Origin: Desulfobacterales bacterium
Lineage (GTDB): Bacteria > Desulfobacterota > Desulfobacteria > Desulfobacterales > C00003106
Direction: 5' to 3'
DNA: 13,450 nucleotides
NCBI GenBank assembly: GCA_030672555.1
Contig: DAOVGD010000121.1
Span: forward strand, 1 to 13,450
The translations under genes and the position numbers were made by a program. The notes beneath the pieces were generated by a model. The model did not search any database, was not told the DNA's origin, and saw only the letters and a list, made by a program, of their open reading frames with translations. Positions 5,700 through 13,313 of the stretch are shown piece by piece (position 1 is the first letter of the stretch; each line of letters starts with the position of its first letter).

Positions 5700-8600
5700 T
5701 TACATTCTCAAATATTTTCTCAGAAATCGAGCTGTGTGAGATTTCTTTTCATAGTTGAGTATTTCCGCAGGAGAACCTGTAGCTACAATCGTTCCTCCGT
5801 CCTCTCCTCCTTCAGGACCGAGATCGACAATATAATCGGCCTCTTTGATGATGTCCATATTATGCTCTATAATTGCCACGGTATTCCCCAAATCTACAAG
5901 CCTATGAAGTATACGCATTAAGTTGACGACATCGGCAATATGAAGCCCTGTGGTCGGCTCATCCAGGATATAGAGCGTCCTGCCACGTGTCTTTTTGCAC
6001 AATTCATAGGCGAGTTTTATACGCTGTGCTTCTCCTCCGGAGAGCGTATTGCTTGGCTGGCCAATGGTAAGATAGCCAAGCCCCAGATCAGAAAGGAGTT
6101 TTAATTGATGGGCGATTCGCGGCACTTTGCCAAAAAGATTTAGCCCCTCGTCTATGGTCAAATCAAGGACAACGGCTATAGTCTTTCCCTTGTAAGTGAT
6201 TGCCAACGTCTCTTCATTAAAGCGCCGCCCCCCGCAAACCTCGCAATTAGTGTAGACATCCGGTAGAAAACTCATCTCGACCTTTATTTTCCCCTGTCCC
6301 GCGCAGTGCTCACATCGTCCTCCTCTTACATTAAAAGAGAAACGACCGGCCCGGTAACCTCGTGCCCGAGATTCAGGGAGGCGTGCAAAGAGGTCACGAA
6401 TATCATTATGAAAGCCGACATAGGTACCGGGGGTGGACCGGGGTGTCTTGCCGATAGGTGAATGGTCTACTTCAAGAACACGGTCAAGTGCTTCCCAGCC
6501 GGTGATCTCCCGGAAAGTATCTTTTGGGAGGTCCTTCCTATTGAGGAGGGACCTGACCACCTTGAGGATAATTTCTTTTAAGAGTGTACTTTTCCCAGAA
6601 CCGGACACACCTGTGATACACGTGAGCGTCCCAAGTGGGATCGCCACGTCTATATTCTTGAGATTGTGCATCCGTGCTCCCCTCACGGTTAACCATTTTC
6701 CTTTTTGGGGACCGCGGAATCGCGAGGTGATTCGACGTCGTTCGTTATTAAGGAGCGCTTTTCCTGTGAGCGAGGAGGGATGTTTTTGAATATCCGCTGG
6801 AGAGCCTTGAACAACCAGACGCCCCCCCTGTGCCCCTGCACCGGGACCGAGGTCAAGAATGTGGTCAGCTTTTTGGATGGTTGCCTCGTCGTGCTCTACC
6901 ACGATCACGCTATTACCGCGATTCTTCAGTTCCCCAAGGGTGGCCAGCAGCACATCGTTGTCACGGGGGTGAAGCCCGATGGTTGGTTCGTCAAGTATAT
7001 AGCATACCCCGCGCAAGTTCGATCCAAGCTGGGCAGCAAGACGAATTCGTTGTGTTTCACCCCCCGACAGGGTATCTCCGCTGCGGTCCAAGGTAAGATA
7101 TGACAGACCCACCCGGTTCAAAAATGTCAGCCGGGAGAGAATCTCTGGTATAAGGAGTTCAGAAATCTCTCTGTATCTTTCTGAGAACGTGAAAGAGGAG
7201 AACGCCACTGTCGCCTGTTTTGTGCTGAGGGACACCGCATCGGCAATAGTGTAGCCTCCTATCCGAACAGATAGGGCCTGTTCATTCAGCCTCTTCCCCT
7301 TGCATCGTGGGCAGATCTCGCCATTTTCAGCAATGATGCCAAGACCATCGCATGCAGGGCACGCCCCGTAAGTACTGTTAAATGAGAAAAGTCTTGGATC
7401 GAGTCCTTGCCATGAGGTGCCACACCGAAGGCAGTATCCTTGTGTGCTGAATGTCTCCTCCTTGTTCTTTTCAGGGTCAAGAATGTAGAATACCCCTTTC
7501 CCTTCGGCCAGGGCATGCCTGAGAGCATCTTCAATCTTCTTTTGATTTTTAGGTGAAATGTTGGGTTTTCGCGTGACTATCTCAATGGTGTGTTCCCTGT
7601 ACCGGTCGAGTGCTGGTATATCCTCGAGTCGTGTCAATACACCGTCGATTCTTGCTTCCTTATAGCCCCGCTTCACTGCCTGAACTAAGATGTCCCTGTG
7701 AAACCCCTTGCGACGCACAATTTTGGGGGCAAGAAAGAGTATGGTTCGACCCTTGTAGCTCCGCAGGATCCGTTCTACCATCTCCGGTTCGGTTTGCGGC
7801 AGTAGTGGCCGGCCGCATCGACAGTACTGCGTTCCGGTTTTGCTGAACAGGAGTCTGAGGTAATGATAGATTTCCGTCACCGTCGCAACAGTGGAACGCC
7901 GCTGCAGACGACCCATCTGCTGCTCAATGGCAACAGTGGGGGGAATCCCTGTTATCAGGTCAACATCAGGACGTTCCATTATTTTCAGATACTGGCGTAC
8001 ATAAGTAGAGAGACTCTCAATATAGCGGCGTTGACCCTCTGCAAAAAGGATGTCAAAGGCTAACGTCGATTTCCCGGAACCGCTGACTCCGGTGACGACC
8101 ACCATTTGATTGCGTGGGATAATGACGCTGATATTTTTCAGGTTGTGTTCCCGGGCACCGGTGATAGTAATGGTCTCGTCCGCAGGGGAAACCGGGGGAG
8201 TCTTTGTTGGTTGAACTTTTGGTTTAATGTGCGGGGCTTTTCGTAAATACGTCTTCAGAAATCTGCCGGTATGGGAATCGGATTTCTTGGCCACATCTTC
8301 GGGTGTCCCTTCGGTCACGATCTCCCCCCCGGCATCTCCCCCTTCCGGTCCCAGGTCGATGACATAGTCTGAGCATTTAACCACATCCATGTTATGCTCG
8401 ACGACTATAACGGAGTGTCCCGCATTGGTGAGTTGTTTAAGGACATTAAGGAGCTTGCGGATATCTTCGAAATGGAGCCCTGTGGTTGGTTCGTCAAATA
8501 TGAACAGATGGTGATAGGATGACCTGATGCCGAGATGTTTTGCGAGCTTAAGCCTCTGTGACTCCCCACCTGAAAGAGTGTTGATAGGTTGTCCGAGGCG

Positions 8601-10982
8601 AAGGTATCCCAGCCCCACGTCAAGGAGGGCCTGAAATGACCGCAAAATCTCCGGTGACCCTTTGAAAAATGCTTGCGCCTCTGAAAAGGTCATGTGCAGA
8701 ATATCTGCGATGTTTTTCCCGTGATAGGTAATCTTGAGGACATCCTTCTTGTACCGTTTCCCCCCGCAGTCAGGACAGGTTACATATACATCAGAGACAA
8801 ATTGCATCTCCACCCTTTCAAATCCGTTCCCCTGGCAGCTCTCACATCGACCTCCAGAGACGTTGAAAGAGAAGGTCCCAGGCCGATAGTTTCGTTTCCG
8901 GGCAAGGGGAGTTTGTGCTAAGAGCTTGCGGATCGGATCAAAGCCGCCCATATAGCTGATGGGGTTAGAGCGCGGTGTTCGCCCTATGGGACTCTGATCA
9001 ACGAGAATCACATCTTCTATGCGATCAAGTCCCTTTATTGAAGTATACGGTCCTGGTTTTGCCACGGGATGTCCCTTTTCGCGCTTAATCCCTCTGTACA
9101 ATATATCTTCTACGAGCGTACTCTTCCCAGAGCCTGACACACCGGTAAGGGCGACCATGAGCCCGAGGGGGATCATTACATCCAGATCTTTGAGATTGTT
9201 GGCACGTGCACCTTTTATGCGTATAGATTTTCTTGCATCCGCTTTTTTGCGCTTTGCAGGGATCAGAATGCGTGATCGGCCTGTAAGGTATGCCGCTGTT
9301 CTGGAACCTCGTGCCTTGCCGATCCCGGAAAGGGGACCGAAATAGACGATCTCCCCCCCATGTTCCCCTGCCCCTGGACCGAGGTCGAGGAGGTGGTCAG
9401 AACCTGCTATGATTTCCGGATCGTGCTCTACTACCACTACGGTATTCTGCCTGGACAATTCCTTTAATATAGTTGTCAGGCGACGATTGTCCCTGGGGTG
9501 CAGACCGATACTCGGCTCATCAAGGATGTAGAGGGTGTTTACCAGTGAGGAACCAAGGGCCTTGGTGAGGCTGACCCTCTCGATCTCCCCGCCTGAAAGG
9601 GTACGGGATTGTCGGTCAAGGGTAAGGTAAGAGAGCCCGACCTCATTCAGGTATCTGAGGCGGCTGGTAATCTCGCGGACCACCATAAGGGAGGCCTTGT
9701 CGAGGAGGTTAGCGGAGATATCAGTAAAAAAATCAAGGGTTGCACCAATTGAAAGGGCATATACCTGGGCGATAGTTAAGTCTTTGATCGTGTAAAGAAG
9801 GGATTCGGCCTTGAACCGGGTACCGTTGCATTCGGGGCAGGTAAAATAGCCGCGGTAACGAGAGAGAAAGACCCGTACATGCAACTTATAGGTCCTGGTT
9901 TCAAGCCAGTCAAAAAAACCCCGGATGCCATAATAATCGTTCGTACCTTCTATAATCGCCCTTTGTTGGCCCCTGGTCAATGTCCTGAAAGGGACATTTG
10001 TGGGTATCCCCTGTCGTTGGCAAAAATCGATAAGTTCATAGAATTCATATCGATCAGTTCCCCAGGGGCGAATTGTTCCTTCTTCCAGCGACTTATTAGT
10101 GTCCGGGATAATGAGATCAAGATCGATGTCGATAATCCGTCCGAACCCGCGGCAGGTTTCACAGGCCCCCAGGGGACTGTTAAAAGAAAATATATTTGGG
10201 ACAGGATCGGTATAGTGAAGATCGCAATAAGGGCAGTGGAGGTGTGTGCTGAACCGTAAGGTTTTTTCTCCGATGATACGTGTAAGGATATGCCCCTGGC
10301 CGAATCGGAGTCCCTGTTCGATCGAATCGATCACCCGTGTTTTGTCAACCGGTTTAAAGACAAGACGGTCTACCACCACCGCCGCCTCGGTCGGGTCAAG
10401 AGGATAATTCTCTATTTCTACTATGGTATCATCCTTTAATATCCTCGAAAAACCGTGTTTCAGGAGTTCTTTTTTCACCAATGCGAGGTCACGGCGTTCC
10501 CATTGACAGGGGAATGCCACGACCATTTTGCATCCGGGTTTTTCTTGAAAAAGCGCCTTCCAGATAGTTTCAGGGGAATCTCGCACTACCCTTCGGGAGC
10601 ATTTTTTACAGTAAAGTTTACCTATTCTGGCAAAGAGAAGTTTTGTAAAATCAGTGAGTTCTGTAATGGTTCCTACAGTTGAACGGGAACTTTTCACCGG
10701 ATTCCCCTGTTTGATGGCAATGGCGGGAGGGATCCCCTCGATTCTGTCGACATGGGGTTTGTCCATCCGATCCATGAATTGGCGGGCATATGGTGAAAAG
10801 GTCTCTACATAACGCCTCTGACCTTCGGCATAAAGGGTATCAAAGGCCAGGCTCGACTTGCCCGAGCCACTTACCCCGGTGATGGCGGTAATCCGGTTCA
10901 GAGGGATTTCAAGGTTGAACCCCTTGAGGTTATTCTGGCGAGCACCCGTGATTTTTATGTGGGTTTGTCGTTGATTTTTCAT
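5700..10982 (-). CDS. uvrA: Double-length UvrA: two excinuclease ABC subunit A proteins fused in one chain
   Basis: UvrA is the DNA-damage-sensing ABC ATPase of nucleotide excision repair; it loads UvrB on lesions. The normal protein is about 940 residues and acts as a dimer. This chain has 1760, with two head-to-tail UvrA copies (about 1-911 and 936-1760) joined by a Pro/Lys-rich linker. Four Walker A motifs GVSGSGKS start at 36, 614, 965 and 1458. Four LSGGE signatures start at 462, 803, 1305 and 1647. Walker B DEP triplets are at 488, 830, 1331 and 1674. Zinc cysteines are present in both halves: 250/253/274/277 and 713/716/736/739; 1184/1187/1208/1211 and 1557/1560/1580/1583. Both halves keep the region of the UvrB-binding domain, but the insertion domain (about 278-381) exists only in the first half. 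The first signature reads LSGGEIER, not LSGGExQR. The start MKNQRQTHIKITGARQNNLK fits UvrA N-termini, although the ribosome site is weak. No stop or frameshift interrupts 5.3 kb, so it is probably functional. Confidence 0.97.
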   Translation of the reverse strand: MKNQRQTHIKITGARQNNLKGFNLEIPLNRITAITGVSGSGKSSLAFDTLYAEGQRRYVETFSPYARQFMDRMDKPHVDRIEGIPPAIAIKQGNPVKSSRSTVGTITELTDFTKLLFARIGKLYCKKCSRRVVRDSPETIWKALFQEKPGCKMVVAFPCQWERRDLALVKKELLKHGFSRILKDDTIVEIENYPLDPTEAAVVVDRLVFKPVDKTRVIDSIEQGLRFGQGHILTRIIGEKTLRFSTHLHCPYCDLHYTDPVPNIFSFNSPLGACETCRGFGRIIDIDLDLIIPDTNKSLEEGTIRPWGTDRYEFYELIDFCQRQGIPTNVPFRTLTRGQQRAIIEGTNDYYGIRGFFDWLETRTYKLHVRVFLSRYRGYFTCPECNGTRFKAESLLYTIKDLTIAQVYALSIGATLDFFTDISANLLDKASLMVVREITSRLRYLNEVGLSYLTLDRQSRTLSGGEIERVSLTKALGSSLVNTLYILDEPSIGLHPRDNRRLTTILKELSRQNTVVVVEHDPEIIAGSDHLLDLGPGAGEHGGEIVYFGPLSGIGKARGSRTAAYLTGRSRILIPAKRKKADARKSIRIKGARANNLKDLDVMIPLGLMVALTGVSGSGKSTLVEDILYRGIKREKGHPVAKPGPYTSIKGLDRIEDVILVDQSPIGRTPRSNPISYMGGFDPIRKLLAQTPLARKRNYRPGTFSFNVSGGRCESCQGNGFERVEMQFVSDVYVTCPDCGGKRYKKDVLKITYHGKNIADILHMTFSEAQAFFKGSPEILRSFQALLDVGLGYLRLGQPINTLSGGESQRLKLAKHLGIRSSYHHLFIFDEPTTGLHFEDIRKLLNVLKQLTNAGHSVIVVEHNMDVVKCSDYVIDLGPEGGDAGGEIVTEGTPEDVAKKSDSHTGRFLKTYLRKAPHIKPKVQPTKTPPVSPADETITITGAREHNLKNISVIIPRNQMVVVTGVSGSGKSTLAFDILFAEGQRRYIESLSTYVRQYLKIMERPDVDLITGIPPTVAIEQQMGRLQRRSTVATVTEIYHYLRLLFSKTGTQYCRCGRPLLPQTEPEMVERILRSYKGRTILFLAPKIVRRKGFHRDILVQAVKRGYKEARIDGVLTRLEDIPALDRYREHTIEIVTRKPNISPKNQKKIEDALRHALAEGKGVFYILDPEKNKEETFSTQGYCLRCGTSWQGLDPRLFSFNSTYGACPACDGLGIIAENGEICPRCKGKRLNEQALSVRIGGYTIADAVSLSTKQATVAFSSFTFSERYREISELLIPEILSRLTFLNRVGLSYLTLDRSGDTLSGGETQRIRLAAQLGSNLRGVCYILDEPTIGLHPRDNDVLLATLGELKNRGNSVIVVEHDEATIQKADHILDLGPGAGAQGGRLVVQGSPADIQKHPSSLTGKALLNNERRRITSRFRGPQKGKWLTVRGARMHNLKNIDVAIPLGTLTCITGVSGSGKSTLLKEIILKVVRSLLNRKDLPKDTFREITGWEALDRVLEVDHSPIGKTPRSTPGTYVGFHNDIRDLFARLPESRARGYRAGRFSFNVRGGRCEHCAGQGKIKVEMSFLPDVYTNCEVCGGRRFNEETLAITYKGKTIAVVLDLTIDEGLNLFGKVPRIAHQLKLLSDLGLGYLTIGQPSNTLSGGEAQRIKLAYELCKKTRGRTLYILDEPTTGLHIADVVNLMRILHRLVDLGNTVAIIEHNMDIIKEADYIVDLGPEGGEDGGTIVATGSPAEILNYEKKSHTARFLRKYLRM

Positions 10983-11016
10983 GGTAAAGATGTAGGTGAA
11001 ATACCGTTTTGATCTA

Positions 11017-11044
11017 TATTTACAGTACGTTTATGCAACGTCAA
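11017..11044 (-). promoter_or_regulatory. Weak candidate promoter for uvrA
   Basis: On the minus strand TTGACG (11039-11044) precedes, by 16 nt, TAAATA (11017-11022), a poor -10; TATAGA nearby (11013-11018) is at 20 nt. It is about 35-60 nt upstream of the uvrA start. No E. coli-type SOS box (CTGT-N8-ACAG) is seen, though LexA sites differ between groups, so damage control cannot be judged. Confidence 0.25.
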
Positions 11045-11159
11045 TCATTTATTTTGGATAAGAGTGATGATAACATAAAGATTTTTAGCCGTATATGGAA
11101 AGAATATCAACGTTTCATCCATGGGAGAGAACTGCATAAAATATTCTACGACGGATTCC

Positions 11160-11188
11160 TTGCAAGATGAGCGGTATTCTGCTAAAAC
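11160..11188 (+). promoter_or_regulatory. Weak candidate promoter for holB
   Basis: TTGCAA (11160-11165), a 17-nt spacer and TAAAAC (11183-11188) lie about 60-90 nt before the holB start. The -35 is fair and the -10 is 4 of 6. It would start transcription just before the dyad at 11200-11223. The remainder of 10983-11249 holds no gene I can support. Confidence 0.25.
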
Positions 11189-11199
11189 GTGACAAGTTA

Positions 11200-11223
11200 G
11201 TGTCCATCCGTCTGGACGGACAC
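11200..11223 (+). promoter_or_regulatory. Dyad-symmetric site in the holB leader
   Basis: GTGTCCATCC faces GGACGGACAC around a short centre. Six outer pairs and three inner pairs match, with one A-C mismatch. It lies 26 nt before the holB ATG, close after a possible start site of transcription. It could be a repressor operator or an RNA hairpin in the leader; it has no T-tract, so it is not a terminator. Confidence 0.4.
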
Positions 11224-11249
11224 AAGTAAAGGTTTGTGGATAATTTTTG

Positions 11250-12230
11250 ATGAGTTTTGAAGGTATCATAGGACAGGATCGGGCGGTTCGTTTTCTGACA
11301 CGGGCATATGAAAAGAATAGAGTCCCTCATGCCTTACTTTTTACCGGGATTCCAGGGACAGGGAAGCGCACAACAGCCCTTGCTCTTGCCAGACTTTTGC
11401 AATGTCAGTCGGCAAAGGGGACGGTTGCGTGCGGCATCTGTCCTGCTTGCAAAAAGATCGATTCCGGGAATCATCCGGACATAGTTTTTGTAGAGCCTTC
11501 GGGCTCTTTCATTAAGATCGACCAGATTCGAACACTACGCAACGAATTTGCACTTAAGCCGTTTGAGGGGAACAAGCGTGTCGCCATTATAACTGATGCC
11601 CATGCCATGAACCCTGAGGCGGCAAATACATTCCTCAAGATTCTGGAAGAGCCGCCAAAGGGTTCCTTTATGATATTGACCGCTCATCAGGTGTCAGATC
11701 TTCTTCCTACGATTGTTTCGAGATGTCAACATATTGCATTTGCTCCTTTGTCATCAGAATTGATCGCGGAAAACCTTGTGACAAAGAGGAGGGGTGATCG
11801 TCAGATCGCGGATATTGCGGCAGTTTGGGCTAATGGGAGTTTGGGGATGGCACTTCAAGCCGACCTGAAAAAGGTAGCGGAAGAGCGGAATCGGTTAATT
11901 GAACAGTTTGAAACACTTTCATTGAACACGATGCACTTTCTTTTTGGTTTTGCAGAAAGTTTAGCACAGGACAAGGATAATTTGTTGTATAATTTAGAAG
12001 TGTTGAAGGTGTGGATTCGTGATCTCCTTTTTGGCAAACTATGTCCGGAAAAGATCCTGAACAAGGACCTCATGGAGAAAATAAAGGAGATTTCAGAAAG
12101 GTATTCTGTATCGTCGCTGCTCAAAAAGATAAAAATTGTACAGGGAGCCCAGGTGGATGCACAAAAGGGCAGAAATCGCCGGTTGATCTTGGAAGTGATG
12201 CTGATTAGATTGTGTCGAGGCAACTATTGA
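11250..12230 (+). CDS. holB: DNA polymerase III subunit delta prime
   Basis: Delta prime is the rigid stator of the clamp loader, which opens the beta sliding clamp and places it on primed DNA. The 326-residue protein has the AAA+ fold of the family: GQDRAVRFL (9-17), a P-loop-like GIPGTGKRT (33-41), and a zinc-binding loop with C52, C61, C64 and C67 (CGICPAC). EEPP (133-136) and the sensor/arginine motif SRC (157-159, in TIVSRCQHI) follow. The C-terminal third (about 205-326) is the helical collar. The P-loop keeps its lysine but has Arg where Ser/Thr is usual, so ATP hydrolysis is doubtful, as in other delta prime proteins. A TTG at 11247 is directly before the ATG; the ATG is preferred. 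The Shine-Dalgarno is weak. ricT follows on the same strand after a 173-nt gap with a repeat, the same order as in Bacillus. Confidence 0.93.
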   Translation: MSFEGIIGQDRAVRFLTRAYEKNRVPHALLFTGIPGTGKRTTALALARLLQCQSAKGTVACGICPACKKIDSGNHPDIVFVEPSGSFIKIDQIRTLRNEFALKPFEGNKRVAIITDAHAMNPEAANTFLKILEEPPKGSFMILTAHQVSDLLPTIVSRCQHIAFAPLSSELIAENLVTKRRGDRQIADIAAVWANGSLGMALQADLKKVAEERNRLIEQFETLSLNTMHFLFGFAESLAQDKDNLLYNLEVLKVWIRDLLFGKLCPEKILNKDLMEKIKEISERYSVSSLLKKIKIVQGAQVDAQKGRNRRLILEVMLIRLCRGNY

Positions 12231-12372
12231 GCCACTAAGGCACAAAGACACAAAGTGAATAATGATATGAATTTTAAATAGTTAACTTGGTTTTGCCTTG
12301 AATAATTTTCGGGAGTATATTCCGTCACTCCAAGCAATTTTTATAATCTTGGTGCCTTGGTCTCTTTGTGGC
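12231..12372. repeat. Diverged AAAG-type inverted repeat, copy 3
   Basis: Left arm 12231-12255 (GCCACTAAGGCACAAAGACA onward) and right arm 12348-12372 (ending CTCTTTGTGGC) are inverse at about 19 of 25 positions. The unit is CACAAAG, not CGCAAAG, but the design of about three short units per arm is the same as in the copies at 3613 and 5543. It begins directly after the holB stop and ends about 30 nt before the ricT start. The loop of about 92 nt is AT-rich and holds a candidate promoter. Confidence 0.65.
12293..12321 (+). promoter_or_regulatory. Candidate sigma-70 promoter for ricT, inside the repeat loop
   Basis: TTGCCT (12293-12298), exactly 17 nt, then TATATT (12316-12321): 4 of 6 matches to TTGACA and 5 of 6 to TATAAT. 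It lies about 85 nt upstream of the ricT ATG, within the loop of the inverted repeat. The leader RNA would contain the right arm of the repeat. It is supported by motif only. Confidence 0.35.
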
Positions 12373-12403
12373 AAGGTACTTCAGTAATTATGTGTGGGGA
12401 GTA

Positions 12404-13279
12404 ATGAAAAAAGTCGTTGGGATAAAATTTAAGCAAGAGGGGAAAACGTACGATTTTGATGCTGGCCCCTATGTTCTTGATCGTGGTGATTACGTAATTG
12501 TAGAGACAGAACGTGGGCTCGGTTTTGGAACCGTGTATACTCCCTCCAGAAAAATAGATTTAAACAAGACCAGGAAAGACTTAAAGAAGATATTCCGTCC
12601 GGCTGATGAAGACGATATAGGGCAGCACATGAACAATCTGGAGGTTGAGAAAAGAGCTTATAAATCGTGCGTGCAATACATTAGAGAACTTGGCATTGTG
12701 ATGAACCTGGTTGATGTGGAATGCCTCTTTGACAGAAGTAAAATCATTTTTTATTTTACGGCTGACGGACGAGTCGACTTTCGCGAGCTGGTCAAAAAAC
12801 TGGTTCACGAGTTCAGCGTTCGTATTGAGATGCGCCAGGTTGGCGTCCGAAATAAAGCCAAGATGTGCGGAGGATTGGGAAGGTGCGGCAGGGAGATCTG
12901 TTGTGCTTCCTTCATAGATCAATTTTTTCCTGTATCGGTCAAGATGGCAAAGATACAAGCCCTCTCTTTAAATCCTACCAAGATTTCAGGATCTTGTGGC
13001 AGGCTCATGTGTTGTTTGGCGTTTGAATATGATACATATTGTGAACTGAGAAATAAATTTCCGAATTGTGGCACAATAGTTCAGACAGAAAAAGGGAAGG
13101 GAAAGGTGGTTCGACAAGAATTGTGGCGGGGACGCGTTGCCGTTCAATTCGATGAAGGGACAGAGACGGAATTTTCATTAAGCGAGATTAAAGAGGTAAA
13201 GCATATTCGAGGCCTAAAGAAAAAGCGTAGTCCTCGAAATAGGAATTCGAAAGGAAAAAAGACAAGAGAAGATAGTTAG
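12404..13279 (+). CDS. ricT: PSP1-domain protein RicT (YaaT-like)
   Basis: RicT/YaaT proteins carry a PSP1 C-terminal domain. In Bacillus subtilis RicT acts with RicA and RicF in a complex that carries iron-sulfur clusters and affects RNase Y-dependent RNA processing, sporulation and competence; in this Gram-negative context the role is unproven. The 291 residues begin MKKVVGIKFKQEGKTYDFDAG. The cysteine-rich core has C155, C161, C166, C167, C198, C203, C204, C213 and C222 in CGGLGRCGREICC and GSCGRLMCC, consistent with metal or cluster binding. A small beta-rich part (about 222-265) and a very basic tail (270-291) follow. A longer frame opens at a GTG (12368), but that lies in the arm of the repeat; GGGGAG just before ATG 12404 supports the shorter start. 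holB lies immediately upstream, a conserved pairing. Confidence 0.92.
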   Translation: MKKVVGIKFKQEGKTYDFDAGPYVLDRGDYVIVETERGLGFGTVYTPSRKIDLNKTRKDLKKIFRPADEDDIGQHMNNLEVEKRAYKSCVQYIRELGIVMNLVDVECLFDRSKIIFYFTADGRVDFRELVKKLVHEFSVRIEMRQVGVRNKAKMCGGLGRCGREICCASFIDQFFPVSVKMAKIQALSLNPTKISGSCGRLMCCLAFEYDTYCELRNKFPNCGTIVQTEKGKGKVVRQELWRGRVAVQFDEGTETEFSLSEIKEVKHIRGLKKKRSPRNRNSKGKKTREDS

Positions 13280-13284
13280 AGGTG

Positions 13285-13308
13285 TGAAGACTTTTGACGA
13301 AGTCATCA
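13285..13308 (+). other. Hairpin just after ricT
   Basis: TGA-A-GACTT and AAGTC-A-TCA pair around a TTGACG loop, 6 nt after the ricT stop. There is no U-tract after it, so rho-independent termination is doubtful. It may be a processing hairpin or the edge of the repeat that follows. Confidence 0.4.
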
Positions 13309-13313
13309 GATAG

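Noticed and set aside
6433..10682. Many plus-strand ORFs of 66-132 codons opposite uvrA (for example 6705-7103 and 9879-10259)
   Set aside because: They are antisense shadows of the clearly coding uvrA frame, with composition expected from reverse translation.
10983..11044. Possible LexA/SOS box upstream of uvrA
   Set aside because: No CTGT-N8-ACAG or similar clear dyad is present; CTGTAAATATAGAT lacks the second half-site.
11045..11269. 74-residue minus-strand ORF in the uvrA-holB gap, running into holB
   Set aside because: It overlaps the holB start and has no Shine-Dalgarno or family resemblance.
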